From a virus, in the IMG/VR virus record IMGVR_UViG_3300027733_000151, positions 1-30,706 of that record: a stretch of DNA of 30,706 nucleotides; one strand, given 5' to 3'. Made by a program: the position numbers and the translations under genes. Below the pieces are notes generated by a model. The model was not told the DNA's origin. It saw only the letters and a list, made by a program, of their open reading frames with translations, and ran no database searches. This document shows positions 1 to 6,330 of the stretch, in pieces; the first letter of the stretch is position 1; each line of letters opens with the position of its first letter.

Positions 1-384
1 GCTTGAGTTAACATAACCAACCACCTCAAATATTGGACAACGATCAATGACTAATATGTATGTTTCATTTGCAGAACTATCTTGTCTTATGATTAAGAAG
101 TTTTCATTCTTAGGTGTCTGGCAACGAACCTGAACTCTTTGATTATTAAAATATAAATCAGCACCCCTAAAATTATTAACATGATAATTAAAATGTACTT
201 TTAAAACTTTTGCTACAGCAAGTTCAGCAAGTGTACCTGACATAGACTTTGCAACCTTATCGCCAAAGCTACCTTTGTAACCATGACCCCAATTAATATT
301 CTGTCTCATGCTTTCAGTAATGCGCAGCAATGCTGTGTAACCAGCCGCAAGTATTTCGTATTCGTCTAATTTAATTTGAATCAT
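1..384 (-). CDS. Conserved phage protein, possible PD-(D/E)XK-like fold (3' end outside window)
   Basis: The gene starts at the ATG whose first base is 384 and stays open for 128 codons to the window edge, so its C-terminus is missing. A helix GTLAELAVAKVL is followed by a beta segment with GADLYF and VQVRCQT, then FLIIRQD, YILVID and FEVVGYV. This layout (E in a helix, D in a first strand, Q/E-x-R/K in the next) resembles a common small phage protein family that looks like a PD-(D/E)XK nuclease relative. Here the usual E-x-K appears as QVR, so catalysis is doubtful. It is transcribed away from the recombination operon, from a promoter-like element ending only about 11 bases before the ATG. 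No Shine-Dalgarno sequence is visible. The family resemblance is from memory and the function is inferred. Confidence 0.8.
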   Translation of the reverse strand, partial: MIQIKLDEYEILAAGYTALLRITESMRQNINWGHGYKGSFGDKVAKSMSGTLAELAVAKVLKVHFNYHVNNFRGADLYFNNQRVQVRCQTPKNENFLIIRQDSSANETYILVIDRCPIFEVVGYVNSS

Positions 385-395
385 TGTGATTCGTT

Positions 396-424
396 TTATT
401 AATTCTATTTGTTTTGACTGTCAA
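396..424 (-). promoter_or_regulatory. Putative sigma70-type promoter for the left minus-strand gene
   Basis: On the minus strand a perfect -35 box TTGACA (419-424) lies 17 bases before TAATAA (396-401), a weak -10 match. The -10 ends only 11 bases before the ATG at 384. The transcript would therefore be nearly leaderless, which fits the lack of a Shine-Dalgarno sequence. Confidence 0.4.
414..424. repeat. Short dyad TTGAC-T-GTCAA overlapping the divergent -35 region
   Basis: A perfect 5-base inverted repeat with one central base. Its right half forms the -35 box of the minus-strand promoter. A protein bound here would cover that promoter. The LexA-like protein encoded at 2704-3000 is a candidate binder by context only. 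Confidence 0.4.
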
Positions 425-455
425 TAATTTATCAACACAAACAACTATAGGTTTT

Positions 456-486
456 ATATATAATTATATGCTATTGAATTATATAT
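456..486. repeat. Perfect 10-base AT inverted repeat
   Basis: ATATATAATT (456-465) and AATTATATAT (477-486) are perfect inverted repeats around an 11-base spacer. All bases in the arms are A or T, so chance pairing is easier than in mixed sequence. The position in the divergent control region makes an operator, or an easily melted origin element, possible. Confidence 0.45.
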
Positions 487-505
487 CTTATTTGTTGTGT
501 ATAAA
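474..505 (+). promoter_or_regulatory. Weak promoter candidate for the plus-strand early operon
   Basis: TTGAAT (474-479) and TATAAA (500-505) could serve as -35 and -10 boxes, but the spacer of 20 bases is longer than usual. A second possibility is TTGATT (510-515) with TGTAAA (533-538) at 17 bases. One plus-strand promoter must exist before 559. Which boxes are used cannot be decided by eye. Confidence 0.3.
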
Positions 506-558
506 TTAATTGATTATAGTATTGCAATGAAGTGTAAATAGTAATACTGATTCGGAAC

Positions 559-1452
559 ATGAACGATCTTAGAATTACTGATCCAGCTTATAAAGCATTT
601 GGTTTAGAATACGCTAGTGTCTCACAAAATAAATTACCAGAAGATAAAAGATTTTTTAACTATATAGTTCTTACTCCACAAGAAAGAATGAACATGCCTA
701 AGCGTTCTCACTTTACTATGGGAAACATTGTTCATAACGCAGTACAAAAAATTCTTTGCAAAAAGGAAACATTAAAAGATGTTATCTTTAATAAAGAGAA
801 ATCATTATTCAAATCATTAAAAGCAGAAAAACCAATAGACGAAAAAGATAAAGCCAAAAGATATTACATGGCTAAGAATTTTAAATTAACATTAAAGCAA
901 TTTCAAACAGCAATAGAGAGTCTGCCAAAACAAGATTGGAATTTTGAAACTGAGTATGCAACTTGGATAGATGGAATAGGAACTTACTTTAAAATGTTTA
1001 TAGATTTAGAGGGGCAAGATTACATTGTAGATTTAAAAAATATATTTGGTTCAGTCATTAAAACTAAAAAAGGTTATTCATATACTAAGAGAGCAGTACC
1101 ACAACAACCCTTCCATAGCGATTGTATGCAAATGGCAGCTTACTCATACGCAACAGGTGGTAAGAAACCTGTTCTTATTTATTCTAATCACTTTGAACAT
1201 AAAGTATTTAGCGAAAATAATTGTGATGATTTAAAACCTGAAAACTTAAAACATTATTTAGATGAGTTGGTTATGTATCAACAAATATGGGAACAGAAAT
1301 TAAAGTTAGCCAATGGAGATCCTTATGCTTTAGCTAGACTTATTAAACCAGATTTTTCAGACATAAGAAAAAAGCAAGACTTCTTTTGGAATGATGTACC
1401 TGAAGAATATATAACTAGATTTTTAAATTATTATAAAAATGAGAAACGATAG
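559..1452 (+). CDS. PD-(D/E)XK exonuclease, RecB/Cas4-like
   Basis: A 297-residue protein with the landmarks of RecB-type nucleases in the right order: GNIVH with the histidine at residue 59, E130/E132 in a FETEY strand, D149 in FIDLEG, the core IVDLK motif (D158-x-K160), and Q191 followed by Y195 in a helix QMAAYSYATG. In this family the histidine, aspartates and lysine bind metal and cleave DNA, and the Q..Y helix is the RecB motif IV. It likely resects DNA ends 5'-3' to make single strands for the annealing protein encoded just downstream. Length is normal for a phage exonuclease. It is the first gene of the plus operon. The start ATG at 559 has only a weak GGA before it. Stop is TAG. Confidence 0.85.
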   Translation: MNDLRITDPAYKAFGLEYASVSQNKLPEDKRFFNYIVLTPQERMNMPKRSHFTMGNIVHNAVQKILCKKETLKDVIFNKEKSLFKSLKAEKPIDEKDKAKRYYMAKNFKLTLKQFQTAIESLPKQDWNFETEYATWIDGIGTYFKMFIDLEGQDYIVDLKNIFGSVIKTKKGYSYTKRAVPQQPFHSDCMQMAAYSYATGGKKPVLIYSNHFEHKVFSENNCDDLKPENLKHYLDELVMYQQIWEQKLKLANGDPYALARLIKPDFSDIRKKQDFFWNDVPEEYITRFLNYYKNEKR

Positions 1453-1525
1453 ATTTGAAATGTTTATTATAGCTATGCTTGCATTGGTTGCAGTTGAAAC
1501 TATTAGACACTTATTTGGGATATGA
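1439..1525 (+). CDS. 28-residue membrane microprotein (candidate)
   Basis: This short frame begins inside the last codons of the exonuclease gene and ends with TGA overlapping an ATG at 1522. The product has a charged start (MRNDRFE) and a continuous hydrophobic stretch FIIAMLALVAV, enough for one membrane helix, then TIRHLFGI. Without it, the 70 bases between the exonuclease stop and the annealing gene's strong ribosome site would be empty, unlike the rest of this operon. No good Shine-Dalgarno sequence is present, so translation would be coupled to the exonuclease. Function unknown. Confidence 0.4.
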   Translation: MRNDRFEMFIIAMLALVAVETIRHLFGI

Positions 1526-1542
1526 AAACGAATAACAATAAC

Positions 1543-1549
1543 AAAGGAG
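1543..1549 (+). promoter_or_regulatory. Strong ribosome binding site that sets the annealing-protein start
   Basis: AAAGGAG lies five bases before the ATG at 1555. This favours 1555 over the in-frame ATG at 1522, which would add 11 mostly N/K residues and would put this site inside the gene. Confidence 0.75.
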
Positions 1550-1554
1550 AAAAG

Positions 1555-2193
1555 ATGGAGAACATAAACCTGATAGACGCTATCAAGGAATTTACTGAAA
1601 ACACTAAAGACAGTTTCATTAATATTCAAGGTAGGAAATATCTTAAAGTAGTTGATAGACTAAACTTTGTAAGACAGAAGTTTGGTGAAAGACTATGCGT
1701 TAAAACAACAACGTCATACCCTGATGGTCTGGCAATGTTTCAAACAGAAATATTTATAGATGGAAAGTTAATTGGAACTGGACACTCTAAACAAACAGTA
1801 AAAAAAGATAAAGAATTTGAGAAGATAGAATCAGTATCTATTGGTAGAGCTTTAGGTATATCAGGATTTGCTGGATCAGAACTAGCAACATTTGAAGAGA
1901 TGAATGATTTTGTTAAATCAAATCCAATACAAAATTTTAGTAACACTTATGTCCAATCTAAGTCTCAATCTACAGATGAATCAAGAGACGACATAATTAC
2001 TAAGATACAAGATGCAGAAAAATTTTCAACAACACCTGGAATATTAGAAAAAAACTTGCAACAAATTTGGTCGCAGTATTCTGAGAAGCTAGGTTTTATG
2101 CAAGTTGAAGATCAAGACTTCTACAATGCAATACTACAAGCTAGAAAAAAAGCAGAACAAACAGTTAGAACAAGGAGTAACAATGGCAGATAA
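1555..2193 (+). CDS. Rad52/ERF-like single-strand annealing protein (putative)
   Basis: The 212-residue product has a core of about 120 residues resembling phage annealing proteins: GRKYLKVVDRLNFVRQKFG (26-44), a beta segment MFQTEIFIDGKLIGTGHS (61-78), and the helix EKIESVSIGRALGISGFAG (89-107), where IGRAL matches the A-IGRALA signature of ERF/Rad52-like phage proteins. The C-terminal 90 residues are polar and variable, as is common in these proteins. It would coat single strands made by the exonuclease and anneal them during phage recombination. The exonuclease-annealase pairing in one operon supports this. The stop overlaps the next gene's start by 11 bases. Fold assignment is inferred from motifs. 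Confidence 0.7.
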   Translation: MENINLIDAIKEFTENTKDSFINIQGRKYLKVVDRLNFVRQKFGERLCVKTTTSYPDGLAMFQTEIFIDGKLIGTGHSKQTVKKDKEFEKIESVSIGRALGISGFAGSELATFEEMNDFVKSNPIQNFSNTYVQSKSQSTDESRDDIITKIQDAEKFSTTPGILEKNLQQIWSQYSEKLGFMQVEDQDFYNAILQARKKAEQTVRTRSNNGR

Positions 2194-2404
2194 CAAATAT
2201 GATAATACACTTTCTCTATGGAAAAATGCAAAGCGTAGAGAAGGTAAGCAAGACCCTCAATACACAGGCAGCGGAATGATTGAAGGAAAAAAATGGTCTA
2301 TCTCTGGTTGGATTAATACAGCTAAGAAGAATGAGAAAGCACCGGACATTTCTATTAAAGTGAATCCGTTTAAAGAGTCAACAAAAGATAAGATGCCGTT
2401 TTAA
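2183..2404 (+). CDS. Small conserved phage protein near recombination genes
   Basis: A 73-residue product starting at ATG 2183 with AGGAG five bases upstream (2173-2177). An in-frame ATG at 2105 lies deep in the preceding gene and has no ribosome site, so it was not used. The sequence SLWKNAKRREGKQDPQYTGS, then MIEGKKWSISGWIN and ISIKVNPFK, matches a frequent small phage family with the pattern LWKN-DPxYTG-IxGxxWxISGW. It looks like a compact beta barrel or sheet. Such proteins sit beside recombination or ssDNA-handling genes, so a nucleic-acid role is possible, but the function is not known. Confidence 0.75.
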   Translation: MADNKYDNTLSLWKNAKRREGKQDPQYTGSGMIEGKKWSISGWINTAKKNEKAPDISIKVNPFKESTKDKMPF

Positions 2405-2407
2405 TTT

Positions 2408-2707
2408 ATGAGCGATAATATTAATCCAGAACATTATAAGAATAAATCTATAGAGACTATTCATGCTATCTGCTCTCAGTTAACTGAGGTAGAAATGATT
2501 GGTTATCTTAGAGCTTCTATAATGAAATACATTATGCGTTTCGGTACAAAGAATGGACTTACATTAGAGAAGTCAATTGAAGATGCCAAGAAATGCAAAT
2601 GGTTTATGGATCAATTATTATTAGAATTAGAGTCTATTAAGAAATCAGGTAATGATTCTTATAAACATTCTAACGTTCATAGTTTATTTCCAAAGGATAA
2701 AAAATGA
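2408..2707 (+). CDS. DUF3310 (SaV-like) family protein
   Basis: A 99-residue protein with the hallmark start INPEHYK (5-11), the SIETIHAI helix, and MKYIMRFGTKNG (39-50) followed by a helix with KCKWFMDQLL. This is the DUF3310 pattern (PEHY, then KYxxRxxxKNG, then a K-A-xWY-like helix). To my memory the family has been linked to the phage T7 nucleotide kinase gp1.7, but that link is not visible here and no P-loop is present. The gene starts three bases after the previous stop and overlaps the next gene by four bases (ATGA). A nucleotide-metabolism role is plausible but unproven. Confidence 0.8.
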   Translation: MSDNINPEHYKNKSIETIHAICSQLTEVEMIGYLRASIMKYIMRFGTKNGLTLEKSIEDAKKCKWFMDQLLLELESIKKSGNDSYKHSNVHSLFPKDKK

Positions 2708-3000
2708 ATAAAAAGAATGGCAAAGACTATATCTTCTTAAGTAAAGTCAAGGCGGATGTATTAAACTACATAGCTAACTTTGTTAAAGAGAAAAATTATT
2801 CTCCCACTTTAATAGAGATTGGCAATCGCTTTGGCTTTACTAGAAGTAGATCCAATGCAATCGTAAATGATTTGGCTAGAGCTAATCTATTATCTAAGGA
2901 TGTAAGATACCCTCAAAGAAAGATTAAGTTAAGTCATCAACAACTAACAAAGATAACTTCTTTGAAGGTTAATGAAATATATCCGGTAAATGAAATTTGA
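2704..3000 (+). CDS. LexA-like winged-helix DNA-binding protein
   Basis: A 98-residue protein. Residues 13-66 follow the LexA N-terminal winged-helix pattern: a first helix KADVLNYIANFVKEK, then YSPTLIEIGNRFGF and a recognition-type helix SRSNAIVNDLARANLL, ending in a basic wing region RYPQRKIKL. It has no LexA protease domain, so it cannot self-cleave. It is the only evident DNA-binding regulator in the window and could act on the promoter region at 385-558 or on dyads at 3526-3538. It could also be a replication or packaging accessory wing protein. Its start overlaps the DUF3310 gene by four bases, so the two are probably translationally coupled. Confidence 0.65.
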   Translation: MNKKNGKDYIFLSKVKADVLNYIANFVKEKNYSPTLIEIGNRFGFTRSRSNAIVNDLARANLLSKDVRYPQRKIKLSHQQLTKITSLKVNEIYPVNEI

Positions 3001-3169
3001 AAAAACATATTTTTACGAATTCAATGCAAAGTTTAAAGAGATTTTTGATGATGTGGAAAAAGCTGCAAAGTCAGAAAAACCTAGTGAATTAAAAAGCATG
3101 GACATTACGAACATACGCTTTTTAAGATCTAGTATTAAACAAGTAAAAGAAAAAGAAAAGAATGGATAG
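2990..3169 (+). CDS. Small helical protein of unknown function
   Basis: 59 residues, charged and mostly helical, starting with MKFEKTYFYEF and ending in a lysine/glutamate-rich tail. Its ATG lies inside the last codons of the winged-helix gene (11-base overlap) and its TAG stop overlaps the next ATG by eight bases. Such dense overlap is typical of genuine small phage genes in this operon. No family recognised. Confidence 0.6.
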   Translation: MKFEKTYFYEFNAKFKEIFDDVEKAAKSEKPSELKSMDITNIRFLRSSIKQVKEKEKNG

Positions 3170-3335
3170 AGAAAACGATCCTAAACAACAAGTTAAGATA
3201 GAGAAGCGTTATTATACTCTACTTGAAAAAGAAAAAAAGTTAGAGGAAGAAGCGCTGAAAGTTGCAGAGAAGAAAAGGAAAGCTGCATACGAACTTGGTA
3301 TGAAGGGTCTTGAGTTTGAAGATATAGCTAGTTAA
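3162..3335 (+). CDS. Small coiled-coil protein of unknown function
   Basis: 57 residues. After a short polar start (MDRENDPKQQ) the protein is one long charged helix, with heptad-like spacing from YYTLLEKEKKLEEEALKVAE onward, ending in YELGMKGLEFEDIAS. It may be an oligomerising or partner-binding adaptor. It begins within the previous gene's last codons, which supports coupled translation. No family recognised. Confidence 0.55.
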   Translation: MDRENDPKQQVKIEKRYYTLLEKEKKLEEEALKVAEKKRKAAYELGMKGLEFEDIAS

Positions 3336-3363
3336 CATCTAGCAATTTGTATGCGTACTGTAG

Positions 3364-3376
3364 GTTGTAAAACAAC
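3364..3376 (+). other. Small RNA hairpin before the last early gene
   Basis: GTTGT-AAA-ACAAC forms a five-base stem with a three-base loop directly before the ribosome site of the next gene. It could tune translation or be chance. Confidence 0.25.
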
Positions 3377-3389
3377 TAAGGAGAGAGAC

Positions 3390-3482
3390 ATGACTAAAAA
3401 GAAAGAGATAACAGGTTACTATGGATATTACGATAGTAAGAAGAAACGCAGAGTGCTAAAAGTATTGTATAAAAAAATTTAA
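3390..3482 (+). CDS. 30-residue basic microprotein
   Basis: A short frame with a clear ribosome site (AAGGAG at 3378-3382 region, seven bases before the ATG). The product MTKKKEITGYYGYYDSKKKR and following basic residues is rich in lysine and tyrosine, so it would bind nucleic acid or acidic proteins. It is the last gene of the plus operon, before the junction with the late operon. No family recognised. Confidence 0.5.
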   Translation: MTKKKEITGYYGYYDSKKKRRVLKVLYKKI

Positions 3483-3506
3483 TTATTAATGAATTCAATT
3501 GGAGAA

Positions 3507-3554
3507 ATAGACTGCCAAATGAATATTGACTATGTCAATTTTGAAAGTGTCTAT
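3507..3554. repeat. Nested inverted repeats in the convergent junction
   Basis: ATAGAC (3507-3512) pairs with GTCTAT (3549-3554), and inside it TTGAC (3526-3530) pairs with GTCAA (3534-3538) over a three-base loop. The inner arms are the same five bases as the dyad at 414-424. It may be an RNA structure ending early transcripts or a protein-binding site. The stems are short. Confidence 0.35.
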
Positions 3555-3578
3555 ATTTGTTTTTATCTAGCGTAGAAG

Positions 3579-3609
3579 TATAGGGAGTTTTTCGTTGAGA
3601 CTCCCTATA
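3579..3609 (+). terminator. Hairpin terminator at the convergent junction
   Basis: TATAGGGAGT (3579-3588) pairs perfectly with ACTCCCTATA (3600-3609) around an 11-base loop. On the plus strand it is followed after nine bases by a run of six T (3618-3623). It lies between the end of the early plus operon and the end of the late minus operon, so it can stop transcripts from both sides. The T-run favours the plus direction. Confidence 0.75.
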
Positions 3610-3614
3610 TTAAA

Positions 3615-3740
3615 TTATTTTTTAACGCCTTTAATTATTCCTTTATTAAACGAAGCATAGAATATTGACTTGCCTTTCTTAGCGCCATATTCTTTTTTCA
3701 TTGCCTTCATTATCTTTTCACCTTTTTTACTTAGTGGCAT
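3615..3740 (-). CDS. MPLSKKG-type small phage protein
   Basis: 41 residues: MPLSKKGEKIMKAMKKEYG, then KKGKSIFYASFNKGIIKGV and two lysines. This pattern (LSKKGEKI-MKKxYG-KKGxxxFYASxNKGxIKGV) is a very common small phage protein of marine and other phages with no settled function, and the sequence is complete. It is the last gene of the late operon, and its stop codon lies in the A/T tract next to the terminator. The protein is strongly basic. A virion or DNA-binding role is possible. Confidence 0.8.
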   Translation of the reverse strand: MPLSKKGEKIMKAMKKEYGAKKGKSIFYASFNKGIIKGVKK

Positions 3741-3742
3741 AG

Positions 3743-4393
3743 TTACTCCTTTGTTTTATAAAATTGACTATCATCATTACTTGTTTTCCAACTGTCAGTC
3801 TCAACACTTGGATAATCCAAATTAACTTTGTAATCTGGTATTCCATCCTTAACAGTAAAGTTAGGTAAATTAAATAGTATTCTGTTGTTAGGCATTAACG
3901 CATAATTACCTTGCCATTCATCAGTATTATTAATCTCTAATATATGGTGGTGTTTATGTTCTTGAGATACTTCTGAATATGTAACATTTAATAATGTCAT
4001 ATCAGGTTGAGCATAATCAATACTGAATTGATAATTAGCTTTGTGCATTTTATTATCTCTATCTATAAACTTACATTGAGAAGTGGCTAGTGCATTGTAT
4101 TCAATGATACCAGCATAATAAGATAAGCAATCCCAATAAGCCAAATCTTTTAACTGCAAATCTTTTACTTCACTTCTATTATACTTGTCTGAAAAGAAAG
4201 CATGTATAGGAAGTCTTGCATAGTTAGCGCCATTAGGCAGCAAGATATTAAATAAAGGAGTTCTACCTTCTAATGTAGTAATAGAATGGATTAAACAATC
4301 CTCTTCTTCTCCTATATGTTTTTCTTTATTATATAGAAACTCTAGTCTGATCTTTGCTTTCCAAACTGGGATGTTGTGGTTTAGAAACGCCAT
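3743..4393 (-). CDS. Conserved hypothetical protein (216 residues)
   Basis: A 216-residue soluble protein without signal peptide or membrane helix. It is rich in aromatic and beta-favouring residues, with segments such as RTPLFNILLPNGANYARLPI, LKDLAYWDCLSYYAGIIEY, HKANYQFSIDYAQPD, HHHILEINNTDEWQGNYALM and PDYKVNLDYPS. These look like a conserved beta-rich phage protein I have no function for. It starts inside the preceding small gene (65-base overlap in another frame) and stops three bases before the next gene, at the tail end of the late operon. Confidence 0.8.
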   Translation of the reverse strand: MAFLNHNIPVWKAKIRLEFLYNKEKHIGEEEDCLIHSITTLEGRTPLFNILLPNGANYARLPIHAFFSDKYNRSEVKDLQLKDLAYWDCLSYYAGIIEYNALATSQCKFIDRDNKMHKANYQFSIDYAQPDMTLLNVTYSEVSQEHKHHHILEINNTDEWQGNYALMPNNRILFNLPNFTVKDGIPDYKVNLDYPSVETDSWKTSNDDSQFYKTKE

Positions 4394-4532
4394 CGTTATA
4401 TTCTTTCTCCATACAGCTTACATGCTGACAGTTTCTATCTGCGTAGATAACAAATGAATCTGTATTAATAATTTCAACAGCGCAAGATTTACAAAACCCT
4501 ACATGCTGAAGTCTAAATTTTTTCTTAGCCAT
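4329..4532 (-). CDS. Small putative zinc-binding protein
   Basis: 67 residues with two metal-ligand pairs: CKSC at 14-17 and HVSC at 37-40, about 20 residues apart, in a zinc-finger-like layout (C-x2-C ... H-x2-C). The N-terminus MAKKKFRLQ is basic. The C-terminal third overlaps the start of the next gene in another frame, so only about the first 46 residues have independent space. It could bind nucleic acid or a protein partner. No family recognised. Confidence 0.6.
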   Translation of the reverse strand: MAKKKFRLQHVGFCKSCAVEIINTDSFVIYADRNCQHVSCMEKEYNDGVSKPQHPSLESKDQTRVSI

Positions 4533-4778
4533 TTACCAATTTTTGCAAGACCAATATCTAGCTGTAAATTTATCTTTAGCAGTATCGCAATTATGTCTAG
4601 CTCTAAAAGACTTACGTCTTGCAGCTATAAATTTTTTAATCTTCATCTCAGGATCACCATATCTAACTATCTTAACTTGGTTACCCTTCTTTGCTAGAAC
4701 AGCAAACTTCTTTCTTTCGCCTGGAGTTCTCTTCTGTTTGTTATATCCGGAGAATCTTTCTCCTCTATAGACAACCAT
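4533..4778 (-). CDS. RGERFSGYNK-type conserved phage protein
   Basis: 81 residues, strongly basic. The start VYRGERFSGYNKQKRTPG, the middle KFAVLAKKGNQVKIVRYGDP and the end SFRARHNCDTAKDKFTARYW with SCKNW match a small family seen in many marine phages, where no function is known to me. Conserved cysteines occur near the C-terminus. Start and stop signals overlap the preceding gene by one base (TAATG). Possible nucleic-acid-binding virion component. Confidence 0.8.
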   Translation of the reverse strand: MVVYRGERFSGYNKQKRTPGERKKFAVLAKKGNQVKIVRYGDPEMKIKKFIAARRKSFRARHNCDTAKDKFTARYWSCKNW

Positions 4779-5014
4779 TATCTTGCTAATGGATTAGATG
4801 AACTTGCTCTAAGTTCTTTCATTTGAACTTTTAATAATTCAATTTCTTTTTGTGCAATGGCTAAGTCTTGTTTAATCTGACCAGCTTTAGCAGGATCAAT
4901 GCTATCAATCTTTGACATGATTTCTCCATACTTAATAAAGCCACCACCAATAGCACCAATGATTGCTACAGTTGCTATAATCTCTTTTAAATTATCTTTA
5001 ATTTTTCCTATCAT
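4778..5014 (-). CDS. Small membrane protein with coiled coil; spanin- or holin-like candidate
   Basis: 78 residues: a short basic N-terminus, one hydrophobic helix at about 12-27 (IIATVAIIGAIGGGFI), then a charged helix at about 40-72 with coiled-coil spacing (GQIKQDLAIAQKEIELLKVQ). This topology (N-terminal anchor, periplasmic coiled coil) is that of inner-membrane spanins. A partner lipoprotein spanin with a lipobox was not found, so the call is tentative. It lies a few genes after holin and lysozyme in the same operon. Confidence 0.65.
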   Translation of the reverse strand: MIGKIKDNLKEIIATVAIIGAIGGGFIKYGEIMSKIDSIDPAKAGQIKQDLAIAQKEIELLKVQMKELRASSSNPLAR

Positions 5015-5015
5015 A

Positions 5016-6314
5016 TTAACCTTTTGTTTTTCTTAATTGTTCTAATTGGATAATAATATCATCCTGTTCATCTTGTATTTGTTTTAACATATTTTGTCTA
5101 GCAACCAATGGATCTTTGTTTATGTAATCGTTTAGATTAACATTAACATATATAGGTTTTTGTTCTAATTGTAATTGCATAAAGAAATTAGGATTAGGAA
5201 CACCTACCATTTGTCTTTGCTGATAAAAAGGTTTAGATTCATACGCACTTAAACTAGGTTGATTAACTTTTAATGCGTCAATTTTTATCTCTTGTACTGA
5301 TTTCACTTTTACTTCTGCTATTTTTACTTCCGTTCCTATTTTATTGTCTGTTAATTTTGTTTTTACTTCCTGTTGTGTACTTGTTACAGAAGGTTTTTCT
5401 TCGCTTACTGAAGTCTTAACAGACTTATCTTCTGAAGTAGAAACAGTAGTATTTTCTTTAGCTGTGGGTAACTCTTCTTTTGTAGATTTTTGTTCTTGTA
5501 TTGTTCCTTCTTTAGTTACGCCTTGTTCTTTATTAACTTCTTTAGGTTGTTCTGTGGATTGTTTTGGTTGTTCTTGTAATGGTTGCGTTAACTGAATTGT
5601 TTCATTTACCTTTGTTGGTTCAGAAGATTGCTGAACGATAATAGGAGATTCTATTACTGGAGCTTCAATAATTGCAACAACGACAGGTTCTGTAATTTTA
5701 ACTTGTTCTATAATTGGTGTTACAATTTCAATTGGAGCAATAACAATAGGTGGAGTTGGATTAGTTATATAAGTAATAGATAAAGTTGGATTCTTTAAAT
5801 CAGCAGCATAATGATATGGAGAATTGGTAGATTCGTAAAAAGAAAACTTACTTGTTATATTATAATTTGCTTGTGTATTTTTATCTACGATAGCTGTGTT
5901 TGTATATGTATTAAAATAACTTGAAGTATAAGGTATAATTTTATTCTGTGTTGTTACTCCGCCATTATCATCTGTTATTATTTGCGTCATAGTAACATTT
6001 TGATTTTGATTGCCAGACCAATACCAAACATCAACACCTTGATTAGAAGTAAATCCTTCATTAATTTGTGCTTTAGATAAACCTACGTTTGTTAATGAGA
6101 TTGTATTTTGAATAGACTTTCCACTAACACCGGCAATAGTTTCGTTACCATGAGTAGAATATAAGTTAGTTCCACTCCAACCATTAGTTGTTGTAAATAC
6201 TTTAGGTGTTAAGTTTGTAGTTGTTGTTGTTTGAGAGAATGAAACTACAGAAGTAATAAGCCAAATAATAAAGGTATAAAATATAACCATGAATTTTCTT
6301 TTGCTTCGTACCAA
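5016..6314 (-). CDS. Exported protein with P/E/K-rich linker, function unknown
   Basis: The product has a signal peptide (basic RSKRK then a hydrophobic stretch FIIWLITSVVSF, likely cut near SFSQ). A Thr/Asn-rich beta domain of about 160 residues follows, then a long low-complexity region rich in Pro, Ile and Val (about 185-230) turning into Glu/Lys/Gln/Thr (about 230-340). A conserved-looking C-terminus contains YESKPFYQQRQMVGVPNPNF and a helical tail. The frame opens with TTG at 6314; an ATG at 6290 is the alternative (424 residues), but it loses the basic n-region. Its start overlaps the frameshift extension of the upstream gene. The elongated form suggests a protein spanning or decorating the envelope, or a virion appendage. 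No family recognised. Confidence 0.7.
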   Translation of the reverse strand: MVRSKRKFMVIFYTFIIWLITSVVSFSQTTTTTNLTPKVFTTTNGWSGTNLYSTHGNETIAGVSGKSIQNTISLTNVGLSKAQINEGFTSNQGVDVWYWSGNQNQNVTMTQIITDDNGGVTTQNKIIPYTSSYFNTYTNTAIVDKNTQANYNITSKFSFYESTNSPYHYAADLKNPTLSITYITNPTPPIVIAPIEIVTPIIEQVKITEPVVVAIIEAPVIESPIIVQQSSEPTKVNETIQLTQPLQEQPKQSTEQPKEVNKEQGVTKEGTIQEQKSTKEELPTAKENTTVSTSEDKSVKTSVSEEKPSVTSTQQEVKTKLTDNKIGTEVKIAEVKVKSVQEIKIDALKVNQPSLSAYESKPFYQQRQMVGVPNPNFFMQLQLEQKPIYVNVNLNDYINKDPLVARQNMLKQIQDEQDDIIIQLEQLRKTKG

Positions 6315-6330
6315 GCGTCTATATCTTCAA

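Larger units (their letters stand above)
385..558. promoter_or_regulatory. Divergent control region between the left minus-strand gene and the plus-strand early operon
   Basis: This 174-base, very AT-rich stretch carries no convincing gene. It separates two genes that point away from each other, so it must hold at least two promoters. It contains a short dyad (414-424), a perfect 10-base inverted repeat (456-465 and 477-486, 11-base spacer) and several TTGAxx and TATAxx-like boxes. An operator role, or part of a replication origin, is possible. Neither is shown by the sequence alone. Confidence 0.7.

Noticed and set aside
2105-2182. Extended start of the small protein at 2183
   Set aside because: The extra codons lie inside the annealing protein gene, while a proper AGGAG precedes the ATG at 2183.
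3162-3169. General recoding of TAG in this phage
   Set aside because: TAG ends the exonuclease gene and the small gene at 2990-3169 in normal fashion, so a genome-wide amber reassignment is not supported; the HNH/fibre case needs a local explanation.
3489-3575. 28-residue plus-strand frame after the last early gene
   Set aside because: No ribosome site, no recognisable composition, and it runs through inverted repeats and into the terminator's 5' flank; better explained as non-coding junction.
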